From: Sphingopyxis soli
GTDB taxonomy: Bacteria > Pseudomonadota > Alphaproteobacteria > Sphingomonadales > Sphingomonadaceae
DNA length: 52,036 nt
Direction of reading: 5' to 3'
NCBI RefSeq assembly: GCF_018682675.1
Contig: NZ_JAFMTR010000062.1
Coordinates: 1-52,036 of the forward strand
The notes beneath the pieces were generated by a model. The model ran no database searches and had not been told where the DNA came from. It saw only the letters and a program-made list of their open reading frames with translations. Within the stretch, counting starts at the first letter, position 1, and each line of letters opens with the position of its first letter. The translations under genes were made by a program, and so were the position numbers. This document shows, piece after piece, positions 33,874 to 43,087 of the stretch.

Positions 33874-34731
33874 CTATTTCTCGTCCCCGACCCGCCAGCC
33901 GAGGGTGATCGAGATCCGGCGGTTGCGCGGATCGAGCCGGTCGACCGGGTTATAGGGCTCGCGATCGGCGACGCCCTCGATGCGCGCGTAGCGGCTGCCG
34001 TCGACCCCGCGGTACTCCAGGAAGTTGCGAACCACCTCGGCGCGGTCGACCGACAGGCGCCAGTTGTTCATGCCCGTTTTGGTCGACCAGGGCGCGGCAT
34101 CGGTATGGCCGCGGATCATCACCCGGTTCGACGTCTCGGCGATCGGCTTGGCAATTTCGCTGAACAGCTTCGCGCCGGCGGGCGTCAACTGGCTGGTGCC
34201 CATGGCGAACATCGAGAAGTCGGCATCGTCGACGACGTCGATGCGCATCCCCTCGGTCGTCACGGTGAAGCGCAGGTTGCGCGCAAGGCGCTTGAGCTCG
34301 CCCTTTTTCTGGACGCGCTCCATCATCGATTTCGCGACCTGCGCGAATTTCTCCTTTTCGCGCTCGCGCCCCGCCGCTTCCTTCGGGCCGCCGACGGCGT
34401 CCTTGGGGATGGTCAGCGAGCGTGTGCCCGTCTGGCCCGCGCGGTGCGGATAGCGGTCGGCCGAGACGATCGAATCGCCGCCGAACAGGCTTGCCCCGCC
34501 GGCGCTCTCCTGCTTGGTCTTGACGATCGTCGGCGCGAAATAGTCCGCGAGCGCCTTGCGCTGCTTCTCGGTCGTCGCGCCGAGCAGCCACATCAGCAGG
34601 AAGAAGGCCATCATGGCGGTCACGAAGTCGGCATAGGCGACCTTCCACGCGCCGCCGTGGTGGCCGCCATGGCCTTCCTCGATCACCTTCTTGACGATGA
34701 TCGGCCGGACGAGATTGGGACGCGCGGCCAC
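33874..34731 (-). CDS. motB: Flagellar stator protein MotB
   Basis: 285-residue stator subunit: short basic N-terminus, one membrane helix YADFVTAMMAFFLLMWLLG with the proton-carrying Asp36, a charged linker, and an OmpA-like peptidoglycan-binding domain (IRGHTDAAPWS, NNWRLSVDRAEVV). I chose GTG 34731, 4 bases after the motA stop and with GGGGGAGG upstream; an ATG at 34797 would overlap motA by 62 bases with an unrelated N-terminus. Confidence 0.92.
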   Translation of the reverse strand: MAARPNLVRPIIVKKVIEEGHGGHHGGAWKVAYADFVTAMMAFFLLMWLLGATTEKQRKALADYFAPTIVKTKQESAGGASLFGGDSIVSADRYPHRAGQTGTRSLTIPKDAVGGPKEAAGREREKEKFAQVAKSMMERVQKKGELKRLARNLRFTVTTEGMRIDVVDDADFSMFAMGTSQLTPAGAKLFSEIAKPIAETSNRVMIRGHTDAAPWSTKTGMNNWRLSVDRAEVVRNFLEYRGVDGSRYARIEGVADREPYNPVDRLDPRNRRISITLGWRVGDEK

Positions 34732-34735
34732 TACC

Positions 34736-35599
34736 CTACCTCCCCCGCATTCCGTCGAAGACTTCCGCAAAGCTCGGCTGGTTATGATGATCGACACCCG
34801 AGCGTGCCGCCTCGATCACCAGCGGCTGCGGATGGCCGTGGAGCGACGCGATGATGAGTTGCTTCACCGTGTGATAGATGGCGGCGTCGCTTTCGATCAC
34901 CGCCTTGGCGCGGTTCGCGAACGGGCCGACAAGACCATAGGCCAGGAGCACGCCGAGGAAGGTGCCGACGAGCGCCGAACCGATCATGCCACCGAGGATC
35001 GCCGGCGGCTTGTCGATCGAGCCCATCGTCTTCACAACGCCGAGCACCGCGGCGACAATGCCGAGCGCGGGCAGCGCGTCCGCGAGGCCCTGCAGCCCTT
35101 CGGCGGGCTTCAGCGCATGATGGCGATGGCTCTTCAGCGCATTGTCCATGACATCCTCGACCGCGTGCGGATCGAGCGTACCCGACGACACGACGACGAG
35201 GCGCAGCGTGTCGCAGATCAGGTGGACGAGCGTATCGTCCTTCAAAAGCTTGGGATATTGCTGGAAGAGCGGCGAGGACTTGGGATCCTCGATATGCGGT
35301 TCGACCGCGACCGGGCCCTCGGTGCGCATCATCTTCATGAGCGTCGAGACGAGCAGAATGACGTCGAGATAATCCTGTTTCTTGTATTTCGGTCCCTTGA
35401 ACACGGCGGCAAGGCCGCCGCCGAGCGCTTTCAGCTCGGCACCCGAATTGCCGATGATCAGCGATCCGACCGCGGCACCGCCGATGATCAGCATTTCGTG
35501 CGGAAGCGCGTGCATGACGGGGCCAAGATTGCCACCCGTCATCGCGAAGCCCCCGAAGACCAGCAGGATCAGTACGACGATGCCGACGACGGGAAACAT
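34736..35599 (-). CDS. motA: Flagellar stator protein MotA
   Basis: 287 residues with four membrane helices and the family signature PALGIVAAVLGVVKTMGSID near the third helix. A cytoplasmic loop carries charged residues (GPVAVEPHIEDPKSSPLFQQYP) that touch FliG. With MotB it forms the proton-driven stator, from the Asp-containing MotB helix rather than a sodium type (inference). It has its own sigma28-type promoter. Confidence 0.95.
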   Translation of the reverse strand: MFPVVGIVVLILLVFGGFAMTGGNLGPVMHALPHEMLIIGGAAVGSLIIGNSGAELKALGGGLAAVFKGPKYKKQDYLDVILLVSTLMKMMRTEGPVAVEPHIEDPKSSPLFQQYPKLLKDDTLVHLICDTLRLVVVSSGTLDPHAVEDVMDNALKSHRHHALKPAEGLQGLADALPALGIVAAVLGVVKTMGSIDKPPAILGGMIGSALVGTFLGVLLAYGLVGPFANRAKAVIESDAAIYHTVKQLIIASLHGHPQPLVIEAARSGVDHHNQPSFAEVFDGMRGR

Positions 35600-35657
35600 G
35601 CGCGCTCAACTCCGATCGGGCTGGCAGCCCGGAAAATTCATGGGACGTCTGTTATGC

Positions 35658-35684
35658 TTAACGGCAGCGGGCCGGAGATATTGA
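35658..35684 (-). promoter_or_regulatory. sigma28-type promoter of motAB
   Basis: On the minus strand: TCAA (35684-35681), exactly 15 bases, GCCGTTAA (35665-35658). It lies between flgL and motA, about 59 bases before the motA start. Confidence 0.65.
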
Positions 35685-35690
35685 GGCCGC

Positions 35691-36521
35691 TCAGTTCAAA
35701 AGATCGAACATTGTCTGCCGGTTGATCTTGGCGAAGGCTGCCTGCGCGGCGCTGAGCGTCAGATCCTGGGCGTTGAGCAGCGCGATCGCGCTTTCGAGAT
35801 CGGTGTCCTCGACCGACTTGCGTTCGTCGGCGATCTCGATCCCGCGCGCCGCGAGTCCTTCGCCGATCCGTTCGAGCCGTCCGGCAGAAAGGCCGATGAC
35901 GGCATTCTGGTTGGCGACATGGTCGATCGCGGCGGTCAACGTATCCAGACCGGCGGTCATCGCGGGCTTGTTTCCCGCACCGACAGCGGTCGCAATGTCG
36001 CGCAGGCCGGTCGACAGGCTGTTGCCGCCGATGACGAAGACATCGGCCGCCGGCGGCACCGCCGCGAAGCTGACATCCGAATCGAATCGGATGACGCGGG
36101 CGTTCCCGGAAGCGAACAGCGGTTCGCCGTTCGAATCGCGCGTTGCCGCCAGCCCGTCGATTTCGTCGGCGATCGCGTTCAGTTCGGCGGCGATCGTCGC
36201 CCGGTCGGCGGGCGCCAGCGTGTCGGTCGAGGCCGAGAGCGTCAGCTCGCGCGCGCGCGTCAGAAGGCCGCTGACCGACTGGAGCACCCCGTCGGCCTGC
36301 GCGGTCTGCGCTTCGGCCGATTTGATATTCGCAGCCCAGCTCGCCATGCTCGCCTGCGTCGTGCCGATCGTCTGGATGCGGCGCGCGGCGACCGGGTCGT
36401 CGGACATGCGCTGGAGCCGCTTGCCGGTCGAGATCTGGATCTGCGTCCGTTCGAGCGCCTCGGCGAGCTTGCCCTGGCGGGCGATCTCGCGCGTCATCTT
36501 GTTGCCAACGGCGTTAATCAT
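35691..36521 (-). CDS. flgL: Hook-filament junction protein FlgL
   Basis: 276-residue flagellin-like junction protein with the N-terminal helix (ALERTQIQISTGKRLQRMSDD) and C-terminal helix (LTLSAAQAAFAKINRQTMFDLLN). It links FlgK to the filament. Last gene of the leftward flgB-flgL operon, 13 bases after flgK. Confidence 0.92.
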   Translation of the reverse strand: MINAVGNKMTREIARQGKLAEALERTQIQISTGKRLQRMSDDPVAARRIQTIGTTQASMASWAANIKSAEAQTAQADGVLQSVSGLLTRARELTLSASTDTLAPADRATIAAELNAIADEIDGLAATRDSNGEPLFASGNARVIRFDSDVSFAAVPPAADVFVIGGNSLSTGLRDIATAVGAGNKPAMTAGLDTLTAAIDHVANQNAVIGLSAGRLERIGEGLAARGIEIADERKSVEDTDLESAIALLNAQDLTLSAAQAAFAKINRQTMFDLLN

Positions 36522-36534
36522 CTCGTCCGCTCCC

Positions 36535-37860
36535 TTAAATCGAGTTCAGCAGCGTCTGCATCGTCTCGCGCGCGACCTGGATCGTGCGCGCGGCGGCCGA
36601 ATAGGCCTGTTGGAAACGGATCAGCTCCGACGCTTCCTTGTCGAGGTCGACCTGGCTGACATTGTCGCGCGCCGCGGCGGCCGCGTCGGCGCGCGTCGCC
36701 GCGGCCGCATCCTGCGCGCGCGCCGAGGCGGTCGCCTGAGCCTGCGTCGCCATATGCCCCGACCAGACCGTCTCGGGGCCGGTCGCGCCGCGCATCGTCC
36801 CGAACGCCAGCATATTGCCGTTGGTGCTCGTCGCATTCGCTGCGGCAACCTGGTCCGGGGTCAACGCCGCGGCCGTGAGGGTCGCAGCGCTGGCTCCGGT
36901 GAAAAGCGGCTGCCCGCCCGTTCCGTTCGCGTCGATGCCGGCCTGGTGCGCGGCGTTGAGCTGGCTCGCGAATTGCGTCGCCATCGTGTCGAGCCCGGCG
37001 CGCTGGTCGGCGACATGATCGGCGGCCTGCGCGAACCCGGCAAGCTCGCCGGTGGCGGTCGCGAAAGGCGAACCGCCGACCGAATAGGAAAGGCGTCCGT
37101 CCGCCGCCGCCGTGACCGCGATCGGCGTGACCACGCCGCCGCCGACGAGCAGATCGCCGCTGCCGGCGGCGCGCAGCGTCACCGCGCCGTGCGTATCGAA
37201 TGTCGCGCTGACCCCCGCCTGCGACGACAGCTGGTCGAGCAGCCGGTCGCGTTCGTCGAGCAGCGCCGCCTCGTTGGTCGAGCCCGGCCGCGCCTTGCGC
37301 AGCCCGACGTTGATCTGTTCGAGCGCGGTCAGATTGGCGTTGAACTTGTCCACGCCGGCCGCGGCCGCGCCCGATATGCCGTCGGCGAGGCCCGACAACT
37401 GGCCGGCGGCCGTGCGGAAGCCCGACGCGACGTCATCGACCGCCTGCAGGAACTGGCTGCGCAGTGTCTTGTTCGACGGGTCGGCGGTCAGCAGGTCGGC
37501 GGTCGTGTAAATCTTGTTGAGCGCGGTCTTGATGCCGTTTGTGTCGTCGCTGAGCGCACCTTCGACGCGGTTCATCCATTCGAGCCGCGTTGCGGCGCGT
37601 TCGGAATCGCCGCTCGAGATGCGCGCATCCTCGATCAGCCACTGCTCGACCGAGCGCACCACGCCCTTGATATTGACCCCGCCCGGGGTAACCGACCCGC
37701 TGTAGAGCACCATGTTGCTGCCCGCAGGCACCTCGCCCAGCTCGAGCCGCCGCCGCGCATAGCCCGGCGTCTGGGCGTTGGCGATATTGTCGCCGACCAT
37801 CGAGAGCGCCTTCGAATAGGCGCGCAGTCCCGTATAGCCGATGCTGAGAAGGTCGCTCAT
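36535..37860 (-). CDS. flgK: Hook-filament junction protein FlgK
   Basis: 441-residue first junction protein. Starts SDLLSIGYTGLRAYSKALSM with the rod/hook N-terminal motif NIANAQTPGYARR, and ends with the conserved SQVDLDKEASELIRFQQAYS. It overlaps flgJ by 4 bases (ATGA). Confidence 0.93.
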   Translation of the reverse strand: MSDLLSIGYTGLRAYSKALSMVGDNIANAQTPGYARRRLELGEVPAGSNMVLYSGSVTPGGVNIKGVVRSVEQWLIEDARISSGDSERAATRLEWMNRVEGALSDDTNGIKTALNKIYTTADLLTADPSNKTLRSQFLQAVDDVASGFRTAAGQLSGLADGISGAAAAGVDKFNANLTALEQINVGLRKARPGSTNEAALLDERDRLLDQLSSQAGVSATFDTHGAVTLRAAGSGDLLVGGGVVTPIAVTAAADGRLSYSVGGSPFATATGELAGFAQAADHVADQRAGLDTMATQFASQLNAAHQAGIDANGTGGQPLFTGASAATLTAAALTPDQVAAANATSTNGNMLAFGTMRGATGPETVWSGHMATQAQATASARAQDAAAATRADAAAAARDNVSQVDLDKEASELIRFQQAYSAAARTIQVARETMQTLLNSI

Positions 37861-38174
37861 TGGACGCCTCCGCCGAGCGACGTCGGCCCGCCGCCCAGAC
37901 CGCGGAACTGGCGCTCGACCATGTCGGCGATGCCGAACTGGCGCAGCGCCGCCATCGAATCGGCGGTCTTTGCGTCGGCCATCTCGCGGAAATTGTCGGT
38001 CGCGCTCGACCCGAAAATGTCGTCGGCAAGCTTCGCCTGCCGCATCGACGCCATCAGCTGGCGCAGGATCACGGCCTCGAAAGCCTCGGCCGCCTTGCGC
38101 AGCCCGCCGTCGCCGCCGCCGGCCGCAGCGGGCGTGGGCGTCGGCGCACGGGTGGAGGAAATGGGCGTCGTCAT
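37857..38174 (-). CDS. flgJ: Rod-binding protein, FlgJ N-terminal domain only
   Basis: 105 residues containing the rod-cap domain (LRKAAEAFEAVILRQLMASM, DNFREMADAKTADSMA). The C-terminal muramidase domain of enteric FlgJ is absent, as in other alphaproteobacteria. The peptidoglycan opening is probably made by the transglycosylase encoded at 45056. Overlaps flgI and flgK by 4 bases each. Confidence 0.88.
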   Translation of the reverse strand: MTTPISSTRAPTPTPAAAGGGDGGLRKAAEAFEAVILRQLMASMRQAKLADDIFGSSATDNFREMADAKTADSMAALRQFGIADMVERQFRGLGGGPTSLGGGVQ

Positions 38175-39280
38175 ATGATCACCAGTTCCGCAGTCAGCGC
38201 GCCGGCCTGGCTCAGCGCTTCGAGGATGGCGACAAGGTCGCCGGGAGGGACGCCCATGCGGTTGATCGCATCGACGAGCTGCGAAAGCGAAGCCGTGGGC
38301 TTGATCATCATCACCGGGCGATATTCCTGCTCGACGCCGATCTCGCTCGACGGCTCGATCGCGGTCTGGCCGCGGCTGAACGGTGCGGGCTGCACCACCG
38401 TCGGCGATTCCTTGATCGAGACGGTCAGCTTGCCCTGCGTCACCGCCGCGGTCCCGACGCGAACCGCGCCGTTGATAACGACCGTTCCGGTGCGGGCATT
38501 AACAATGACTTTTGCAGGCGGTTCGGCCCGGATGACGTCGAGATTCTCGATCCGGGACATCAGGCGCATCCGTTCGTCGGCGCCGCCCGAGGCGCGGATC
38601 GCGATGCTGGCGCCGTCGATCATGACAGCCGACCCCGGCAGCGACTGGTTGATCGCGTCGGTGACGCGTTGCGCATTGGTCGCGTCGAACTGATGGAGGT
38701 TGAAGGTGAGCTGGTCGGTGGCGGTGAATCCGGTATCGACCGCGCGCTCGACGGTGGCACCGCCGGCGATGCGGCCGCTCGACGGCACATTGACGGTCAG
38801 CTTCGACCCGTCGGCGGCATCGACACCGAGTCCGCCGATGACGAGGTTGCCCTGCGCCATCGCATAGATCTGGCCGTCCGCGCCATAGAGCGGCGCGAGC
38901 ACCAGTGTGCCGCCGCGCAGGCTCTTCGCCTTGCCGATCGCCGACACGGTGATGTCGAGGCGCTGGCCGGGCTTCGAGAAAGCGGGCAGTTCGGCGGTGA
39001 TCATCACCGCGGCCGCATTCTTGAGCGCCGGATTGACCCCGGCGGGCAGCGTCAGGCCGAAGCGCGAGACCGCGCCCTTCATTCCCAGCGTCGAATAATC
39101 GAGGCTGTCGTCGCCCGTGCCCGCGAGACCGACAACGATGCCATAGCCGGTGAGCTGGTTCGCGCGCAGGCCCTGGAACTGGCCCATATCCTTGATCCGT
39201 TCGGCCTGCGCCGGTGCGGCGACCCCGCAGCTCGCGACAAGCAGCAGGAGGAGGGTGATGAGGGTCGGACGCCTGGTCAC
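38171..39280 (-). CDS. flgI: Flagellar P-ring protein FlgI
   Basis: 369-residue periplasmic ring protein with a signal peptide cleaved after APAQA. Mature start ERIKDMGQFQGLRANQLTGY is the family hallmark and the C-terminus LVAILEALSQAGALTAELVI is intact. I chose GTG 39280 with AGAGG 8-9 bases upstream; the longer in-frame ATG adds 18 unrelated residues before the signal. Confidence 0.94.
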   Translation of the reverse strand: MTRRPTLITLLLLLVASCGVAAPAQAERIKDMGQFQGLRANQLTGYGIVVGLAGTGDDSLDYSTLGMKGAVSRFGLTLPAGVNPALKNAAAVMITAELPAFSKPGQRLDITVSAIGKAKSLRGGTLVLAPLYGADGQIYAMAQGNLVIGGLGVDAADGSKLTVNVPSSGRIAGGATVERAVDTGFTATDQLTFNLHQFDATNAQRVTDAINQSLPGSAVMIDGASIAIRASGGADERMRLMSRIENLDVIRAEPPAKVIVNARTGTVVINGAVRVGTAAVTQGKLTVSIKESPTVVQPAPFSRGQTAIEPSSEIGVEQEYRPVMMIKPTASLSQLVDAINRMGVPPGDLVAILEALSQAGALTAELVII

Positions 39281-39294
39281 TGGATTATCCTCTC

Positions 39295-39954
39295 TCAGAA
39301 CGGGCTGATGATCGAGAAAAAGCGCTGCAGCCAACCTTGCTTGCTGGCGCGCGCGATCTCGCCCTTGCCGACGTAGCGGATGTTGGCGTTGGCGACGCGC
39401 GTCGACAGGATGCGGTTGTCGGGACCGATGTCGATCGCGCGGACGATGCCCGAAATCTGGACGCGCTCGTCGCCGCGGTTGAGCGTCAGCAATTTCTCGC
39501 CCTTCACCAGCATCGTGCCGTTCGGATAGACGGCGGCGACGGTCACGCTGACCTCGCCCGACAGCGCGTTCGACTGCGACGCGTCGCCCTTGCCCTTGAA
39601 CTGCTGCGTGCCGCTCGCGCCGACATCGCTCGGGTCGAACAGCGAGAACGGGCCGGTCGACGGCGGCGTCAGGCCGATGCTGCCGTCGCGCTGGGTGTTG
39701 GCGGCGTTGCTTTTCGTCGCTGCGGTGCGCTCGACGAGCTGGATCGTGATAATGTCACCGACCTGCCCCGCGCGCCCGCCCGAGGTGAGCGGCGTGTAGC
39801 CGCCCTGGAAGATCGCGCCGTTCGACGGCGGCGGGGGCGGCGGCGCGGGCATCGACACCGAAAAGGCATCGGGCGCGACCTTGTCCTTCGCGGCGGCCGG
39901 AGCGGCCACGAGCACCAAGGCGATCAGGCCGAGGTTAGAGAGTCTGCGCGGCAT
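39295..39954 (-). CDS. flgH: Flagellar L-ring protein FlgH without a lipobox
   Basis: 219-residue L-ring protein (GQVGDIITIQLVERTAATKS, then LNRGDERVQISGIVRAIDIG). FlgH is normally an outer-membrane lipoprotein, but this signal ends LVAAPAAAKD with no Cys, and the whole protein contains none. Two in-frame TGA codons directly precede the ATG, so no longer start can add one. Signal peptidase I cleavage is expected instead. The start overlaps the flgG end by 20 bases. Confidence 0.92.
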   Translation of the reverse strand: MPRRLSNLGLIALVLVAAPAAAKDKVAPDAFSVSMPAPPPPPPSNGAIFQGGYTPLTSGGRAGQVGDIITIQLVERTAATKSNAANTQRDGSIGLTPPSTGPFSLFDPSDVGASGTQQFKGKGDASQSNALSGEVSVTVAAVYPNGTMLVKGEKLLTLNRGDERVQISGIVRAIDIGPDNRILSTRVANANIRYVGKGEIARASKQGWLQRFFSIISPF

Positions 39955-40723
39955 TTTTCATCATCTCGTCGGTGGCCGAGATCATCTTCGAATTGACCTC
40001 ATAGGCGCGCTGCGTCTCGATCATGTCGACGAGTTCCTCGACGACATTGACGTTCGATCCTTCGAGCATCCCGCCGCGCAGCGAGCCGCGGCCCTCCTCG
40101 CCGGCGCCGCCGACCAGCGGCGCCCCCGAGGCCTGCGTTTCGACGAGCAGATTGTTGCCGATCGCCTGCAATCCCGCGGGGTTCGAGAAGCGCGCGATCT
40201 CGATGCGGCCGAGTTCGGTCGCGCCTTCCTGTCCCGGCACGCTCGCCGACACGGTGCCATCGGCGCCGATGGTGATGCTCGACGCATCCTCGGGGATCTG
40301 GATCTGCGGCTGGAGCGGCTTGCCGTCCGAGGTCACGATCGTGCCGTCGGGCGAGCGGCCGAAGTTGCCGGCACGGGTATAGCCGATACGCCCGTCGGGC
40401 ATCTGCACCTGGAAATAGCCGGCGCCGTCGATCGCGACGTCGAGGCCGTTGCCGGTCGTCGCGAACGTGCCCTGCGTATCGATGCGCGCGGTGCCGCTGA
40501 GCGCGACGCCGGTGCCGAGGTTGAGGCCGGTTGCATAGCGGTTTTCCGCGGTCGACGGCGCGCCCGGCTGCGTCATCATCTGATAGCTCAGCGTCTCGAA
40601 GCTCGCGCGGTCGCGCTTGAAGCCCGTCGTGTTGACGTTGGCGAGGTTGTTCGCGATCACCTGCATCCGGAAGCCCTGGGCATCCAGACCGGTCCGCGCG
40701 ACGTGAAGGGCACCGAAGCTCAT
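39935..40723 (-). CDS. flgG: Distal rod protein FlgG
   Basis: 262-residue distal rod subunit with the rod signature NNLANVNTTGFKRDRASFET near the N-terminus and the C-terminal helix VVEELVDMIETQRAYEVNSK. Full length for the family. 12 bases after flgF. Confidence 0.95.
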   Translation of the reverse strand: MSFGALHVARTGLDAQGFRMQVIANNLANVNTTGFKRDRASFETLSYQMMTQPGAPSTAENRYATGLNLGTGVALSGTARIDTQGTFATTGNGLDVAIDGAGYFQVQMPDGRIGYTRAGNFGRSPDGTIVTSDGKPLQPQIQIPEDASSITIGADGTVSASVPGQEGATELGRIEIARFSNPAGLQAIGNNLLVETQASGAPLVGGAGEEGRGSLRGGMLEGSNVNVVEELVDMIETQRAYEVNSKMISATDEMMKNAAQTL

Positions 40724-40735
40724 TTCAAATTCTCC

Positions 40736-41479
40736 TTAACGGGGCAGCTGCATCAGGTTGGCGGTCGCGCTGTCCATGTCGCGCGCGTCGGTGATCATCT
40801 TGAGCTGCGTGTCCCAGCTCCGGCTCGCCTCAATCATCTCGACGAGCGCGGTGGTGGCGGCGACGTTCGACCCTTCGATCGACCGGGTGACGAGCCGCGC
40901 TTCGGGATCGTCGGGAAGAATCCCGCCCCCCTTCACGCGGAACAGCCCGTCGATCCCCTTGACGACATCCGAACCCGCCGGAGTCGCCATCCGCAGCCGG
41001 TCGACCTCCTGCGGATTCTGCGGGTCGCCGCCGTTCGGCACGACCCAGATCCGGCCTTCGGCATCGATGCTGATCGAGTCGGCGGGCGGGATCGTGATCG
41101 GCCCCTGCGCGCCCTGTACCGGGCTGCCGTCGCCGGTGGTCAAAAGGCCGCTCGGCGACAACTGCAGGTCGCCGCGGCGGGTATAGGCTTCCTCGCCATT
41201 CTTCGCCTGCACGACGAGCAGCGCATCGCCCTGCACCGCAACGTCGAGGTCGCGGCCGGTCTGGGTGATCGTGCCAGCCTTCATATCGGCGCCGAGCACC
41301 TCTTCGGAGGCGACGGCACGCGTATCGAACCCCTCGCCCTTCAGCCACAGCGACTGGGCTTCGGCCATGTCGGCCCGGAACCCCGGCGTCTGGGCGTTGG
41401 CGAGATTGTTCGCGATCGCCGTCTGCCGGGCCATGCTGCCCCGCATCGCGGTCAGGCTGGTGTAGATGAGGCGGTCCAT
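40736..41479 (-). CDS. flgF: Proximal rod protein FlgF
   Basis: 247-residue rod protein beginning MDRLIYTSLTAMRGSMARQ with NNLANAQTPGFRAD, typical of FlgF, and ending with the helix ALVEMIEASRSWDTQLKMI. Placed between flgE and flgG as usual. Confidence 0.93.
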   Translation of the reverse strand: MDRLIYTSLTAMRGSMARQTAIANNLANAQTPGFRADMAEAQSLWLKGEGFDTRAVASEEVLGADMKAGTITQTGRDLDVAVQGDALLVVQAKNGEEAYTRRGDLQLSPSGLLTTGDGSPVQGAQGPITIPPADSISIDAEGRIWVVPNGGDPQNPQEVDRLRMATPAGSDVVKGIDGLFRVKGGGILPDDPEARLVTRSIEGSNVAATTALVEMIEASRSWDTQLKMITDARDMDSATANLMQLPR

Positions 41480-41513
41480 CTGGATACTCCCGGCAGGCGG
41501 TCAGTCGCGGGTC

Positions 41514-42344
41514 TTACGTGCGCATGTTGATGACGGTCTGGGTCAGCGTCGACGCGCCCTCGATCGCCTTGGCATTCGCCTGGAAATTGCGCTGCGCGGC
41601 GATCAGCATCACCAGCTCCTCGGTGATGTCGACGTTCGAGCGTTCGAGCGTGCCCGAGCGGATCGTGCCCATCGGGCCGTTGGTCGCGGCGTCGATCGTC
41701 GGCGGTCCGCTCTCACCGGTCGACTGCCAATGCGCGTCGCCGATGGGGCGCAATCCTTCCATCGCCGGGAAGGTCGCCATCGCAACCTTGCCGAGCACCT
41801 GGTCTTCGCCGTTCGCAAAGGTCGCCGTGACGAGGCCGTCGAGGTCGACCGAGACGTTGATCAGCGAGGCGGTCGGATCGCTCGGTGCGCCATCGGGCAG
41901 AACGAAGTCATAGGCGCCCGCGAGCGTGCGGTCGGTGACGTTGCCCGCAGCATCGACGGGAAGCAGCTGGAGCTTCTGGCCGGTCGAATCGATGACGGTG
42001 CCATCGGGCAGCGGCGAGAACGCGCCGTTTCGCGTATAGGTGACCTGGTTGCGCGGCGGCTCGCCCTTGACGATGAACAGCCCCTCGCCGACGATCGCAA
42101 GGTCCAGCGTCTTTTCGCTCGTCTCGTAGGAGCCCTGCGTGAACTGCTGGGTGATGCCGATCAGGCGCTGGCCCTGGCCTGCGACGGTCTTCGTCGACTG
42201 CGTCGGCGACGAGGCGAAGATGTCGCCGAATTGCGCCTTGCTGCGCTTGAAGCCGATCGAATTGGCGTTGGCGATGTTGTTCGAGATGACCGACATGTCG
42301 GTCTGGGCGCCCTTGAGGCCCGAAAGCGAAGTATAGAACGACAT
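41514..42344 (-). CDS. flgE: Short flagellar hook protein FlgE
   Basis: 276 residues with the N-terminal hook motif SVISNNIANANSIGFKRSKA and the C-terminal helix ITEELVMLIAAQRNFQANAK, like FlgE. Enteric hook proteins are about 400 residues and Caulobacter's larger, so the outer D2-type domain is largely missing here. Position between flgD and flgF supports the hook role. Confidence 0.88.
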   Translation of the reverse strand: MSFYTSLSGLKGAQTDMSVISNNIANANSIGFKRSKAQFGDIFASSPTQSTKTVAGQGQRLIGITQQFTQGSYETSEKTLDLAIVGEGLFIVKGEPPRNQVTYTRNGAFSPLPDGTVIDSTGQKLQLLPVDAAGNVTDRTLAGAYDFVLPDGAPSDPTASLINVSVDLDGLVTATFANGEDQVLGKVAMATFPAMEGLRPIGDAHWQSTGESGPPTIDAATNGPMGTIRSGTLERSNVDITEELVMLIAAQRNFQANAKAIEGASTLTQTVINMRT

Positions 42345-42368
42345 GGACTTATCCTTCCTGCGAAATGA

Positions 42369-42677
42369 TTAGGTGGTCGGCGTGGCCGGCGGCGTCGCCG
42401 GAGGCGTCTGGCCGGCCTTGATGTCCTTGAGCAGCGCGGTCTGCGCCGCGAGCTGTTCGGAAATGCTCTTCAGCACCGTATTGGTCTCGCTCACCCCGGC
42501 GAGGCTGGAGAATTGCGCCATCTGCGCCACCATCTCCTGGTTATCGACCGGGTTGAACGGATCCTGCGACGACAGCTGCGCGGTCATCAGGCGCAGAAAG
42601 TCGCTCTGGCCGAGCTGCTGGCCCTTGAGCTGGGTCGGCGTGTAGTTCTGATATTGCGAACCGATGGAATCGACCAT
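42369..42677 (-). CDS. flgD: Hook-cap scaffold protein FlgD, short form
   Basis: 102 residues, against about 220 in most bacteria. It keeps the N-terminal FlgD region ([38 protein letters not shown]) needed for export and hook capping, and ends with a Pro/Ala/Thr tail soon after. The Ig-like and Tudor-like C-terminal domains are missing. The following stop codon is followed by flgE in normal order, with no leftover downstream sequence for the lost domains. Confidence 0.88.
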   Translation of the reverse strand: MVDSIGSQYQNYTPTQLKGQQLGQSDFLRLMTAQLSSQDPFNPVDNQEMVAQMAQFSSLAGVSETNTVLKSISEQLAAQTALLKDIKAGQTPPATPPATPTT

Positions 42678-42679
42678 GA

Positions 42680-43087
42680 TTACTGTCCCAACCGCAGCGT
42701 TTCGTTGATCAGGCCCTTTGCGGTTTCGAGGACCTGAACATTGTTCTGATACTGGCGCGCCGTCTCGACCATCTCGACCAGCTCGGCGGCGCTATCGACC
42801 GCCGCCTCCCACACATTGCCGTCCTTGTCGGCGAGCGGGTTCGACGGATCATGGCGCTTCGACGGCGCCATCCTGCCCGTCGTGACCTGGTCGACCTGCA
42901 CGGTCGCACGGCCCTGCGCGTCCATCACGGTGCGGAACACGGGCTTCAGCGAGCGGAACGCTTCCTTCTCGCTGCCCGCGACCGTGCCCGCGTTCGCGAG
43001 GTTCGACGCCGTGGTGTTGAGCCGGACCAGCTGCGCCGACATCGCGCGGCCCGAAATGTCGAAGACCGAGAAATTGCTCATCGTCAT
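42680..43087 (-). CDS. flgC: Proximal rod protein FlgC
   Basis: 135 residues with [20 protein letters not shown] near the start and [19 protein letters not shown] near the end, both typical of FlgC. Overlaps flgB as ATGA; a second in-frame ATG two codons later is possible. Confidence 0.93.
   Translation of the reverse strand: MTMSNFSVFDISGRAMSAQLVRLNTTASNLANAGTVAGSEKEAFRSLKPVFRTVMDAQGRATVQVDQVTTGRMAPSKRHDPSNPLADKDGNVWEAAVDSAAELVEMVETARQYQNNVQVLETAKGLINETLRLGQ

Noticed and set aside
37857..38174. flgJ as a truncated pseudogene
   Set aside because: The rod-cap domain is complete, junctions with neighbours are clean ATGA overlaps, and single-domain FlgJ is known in alphaproteobacteria.
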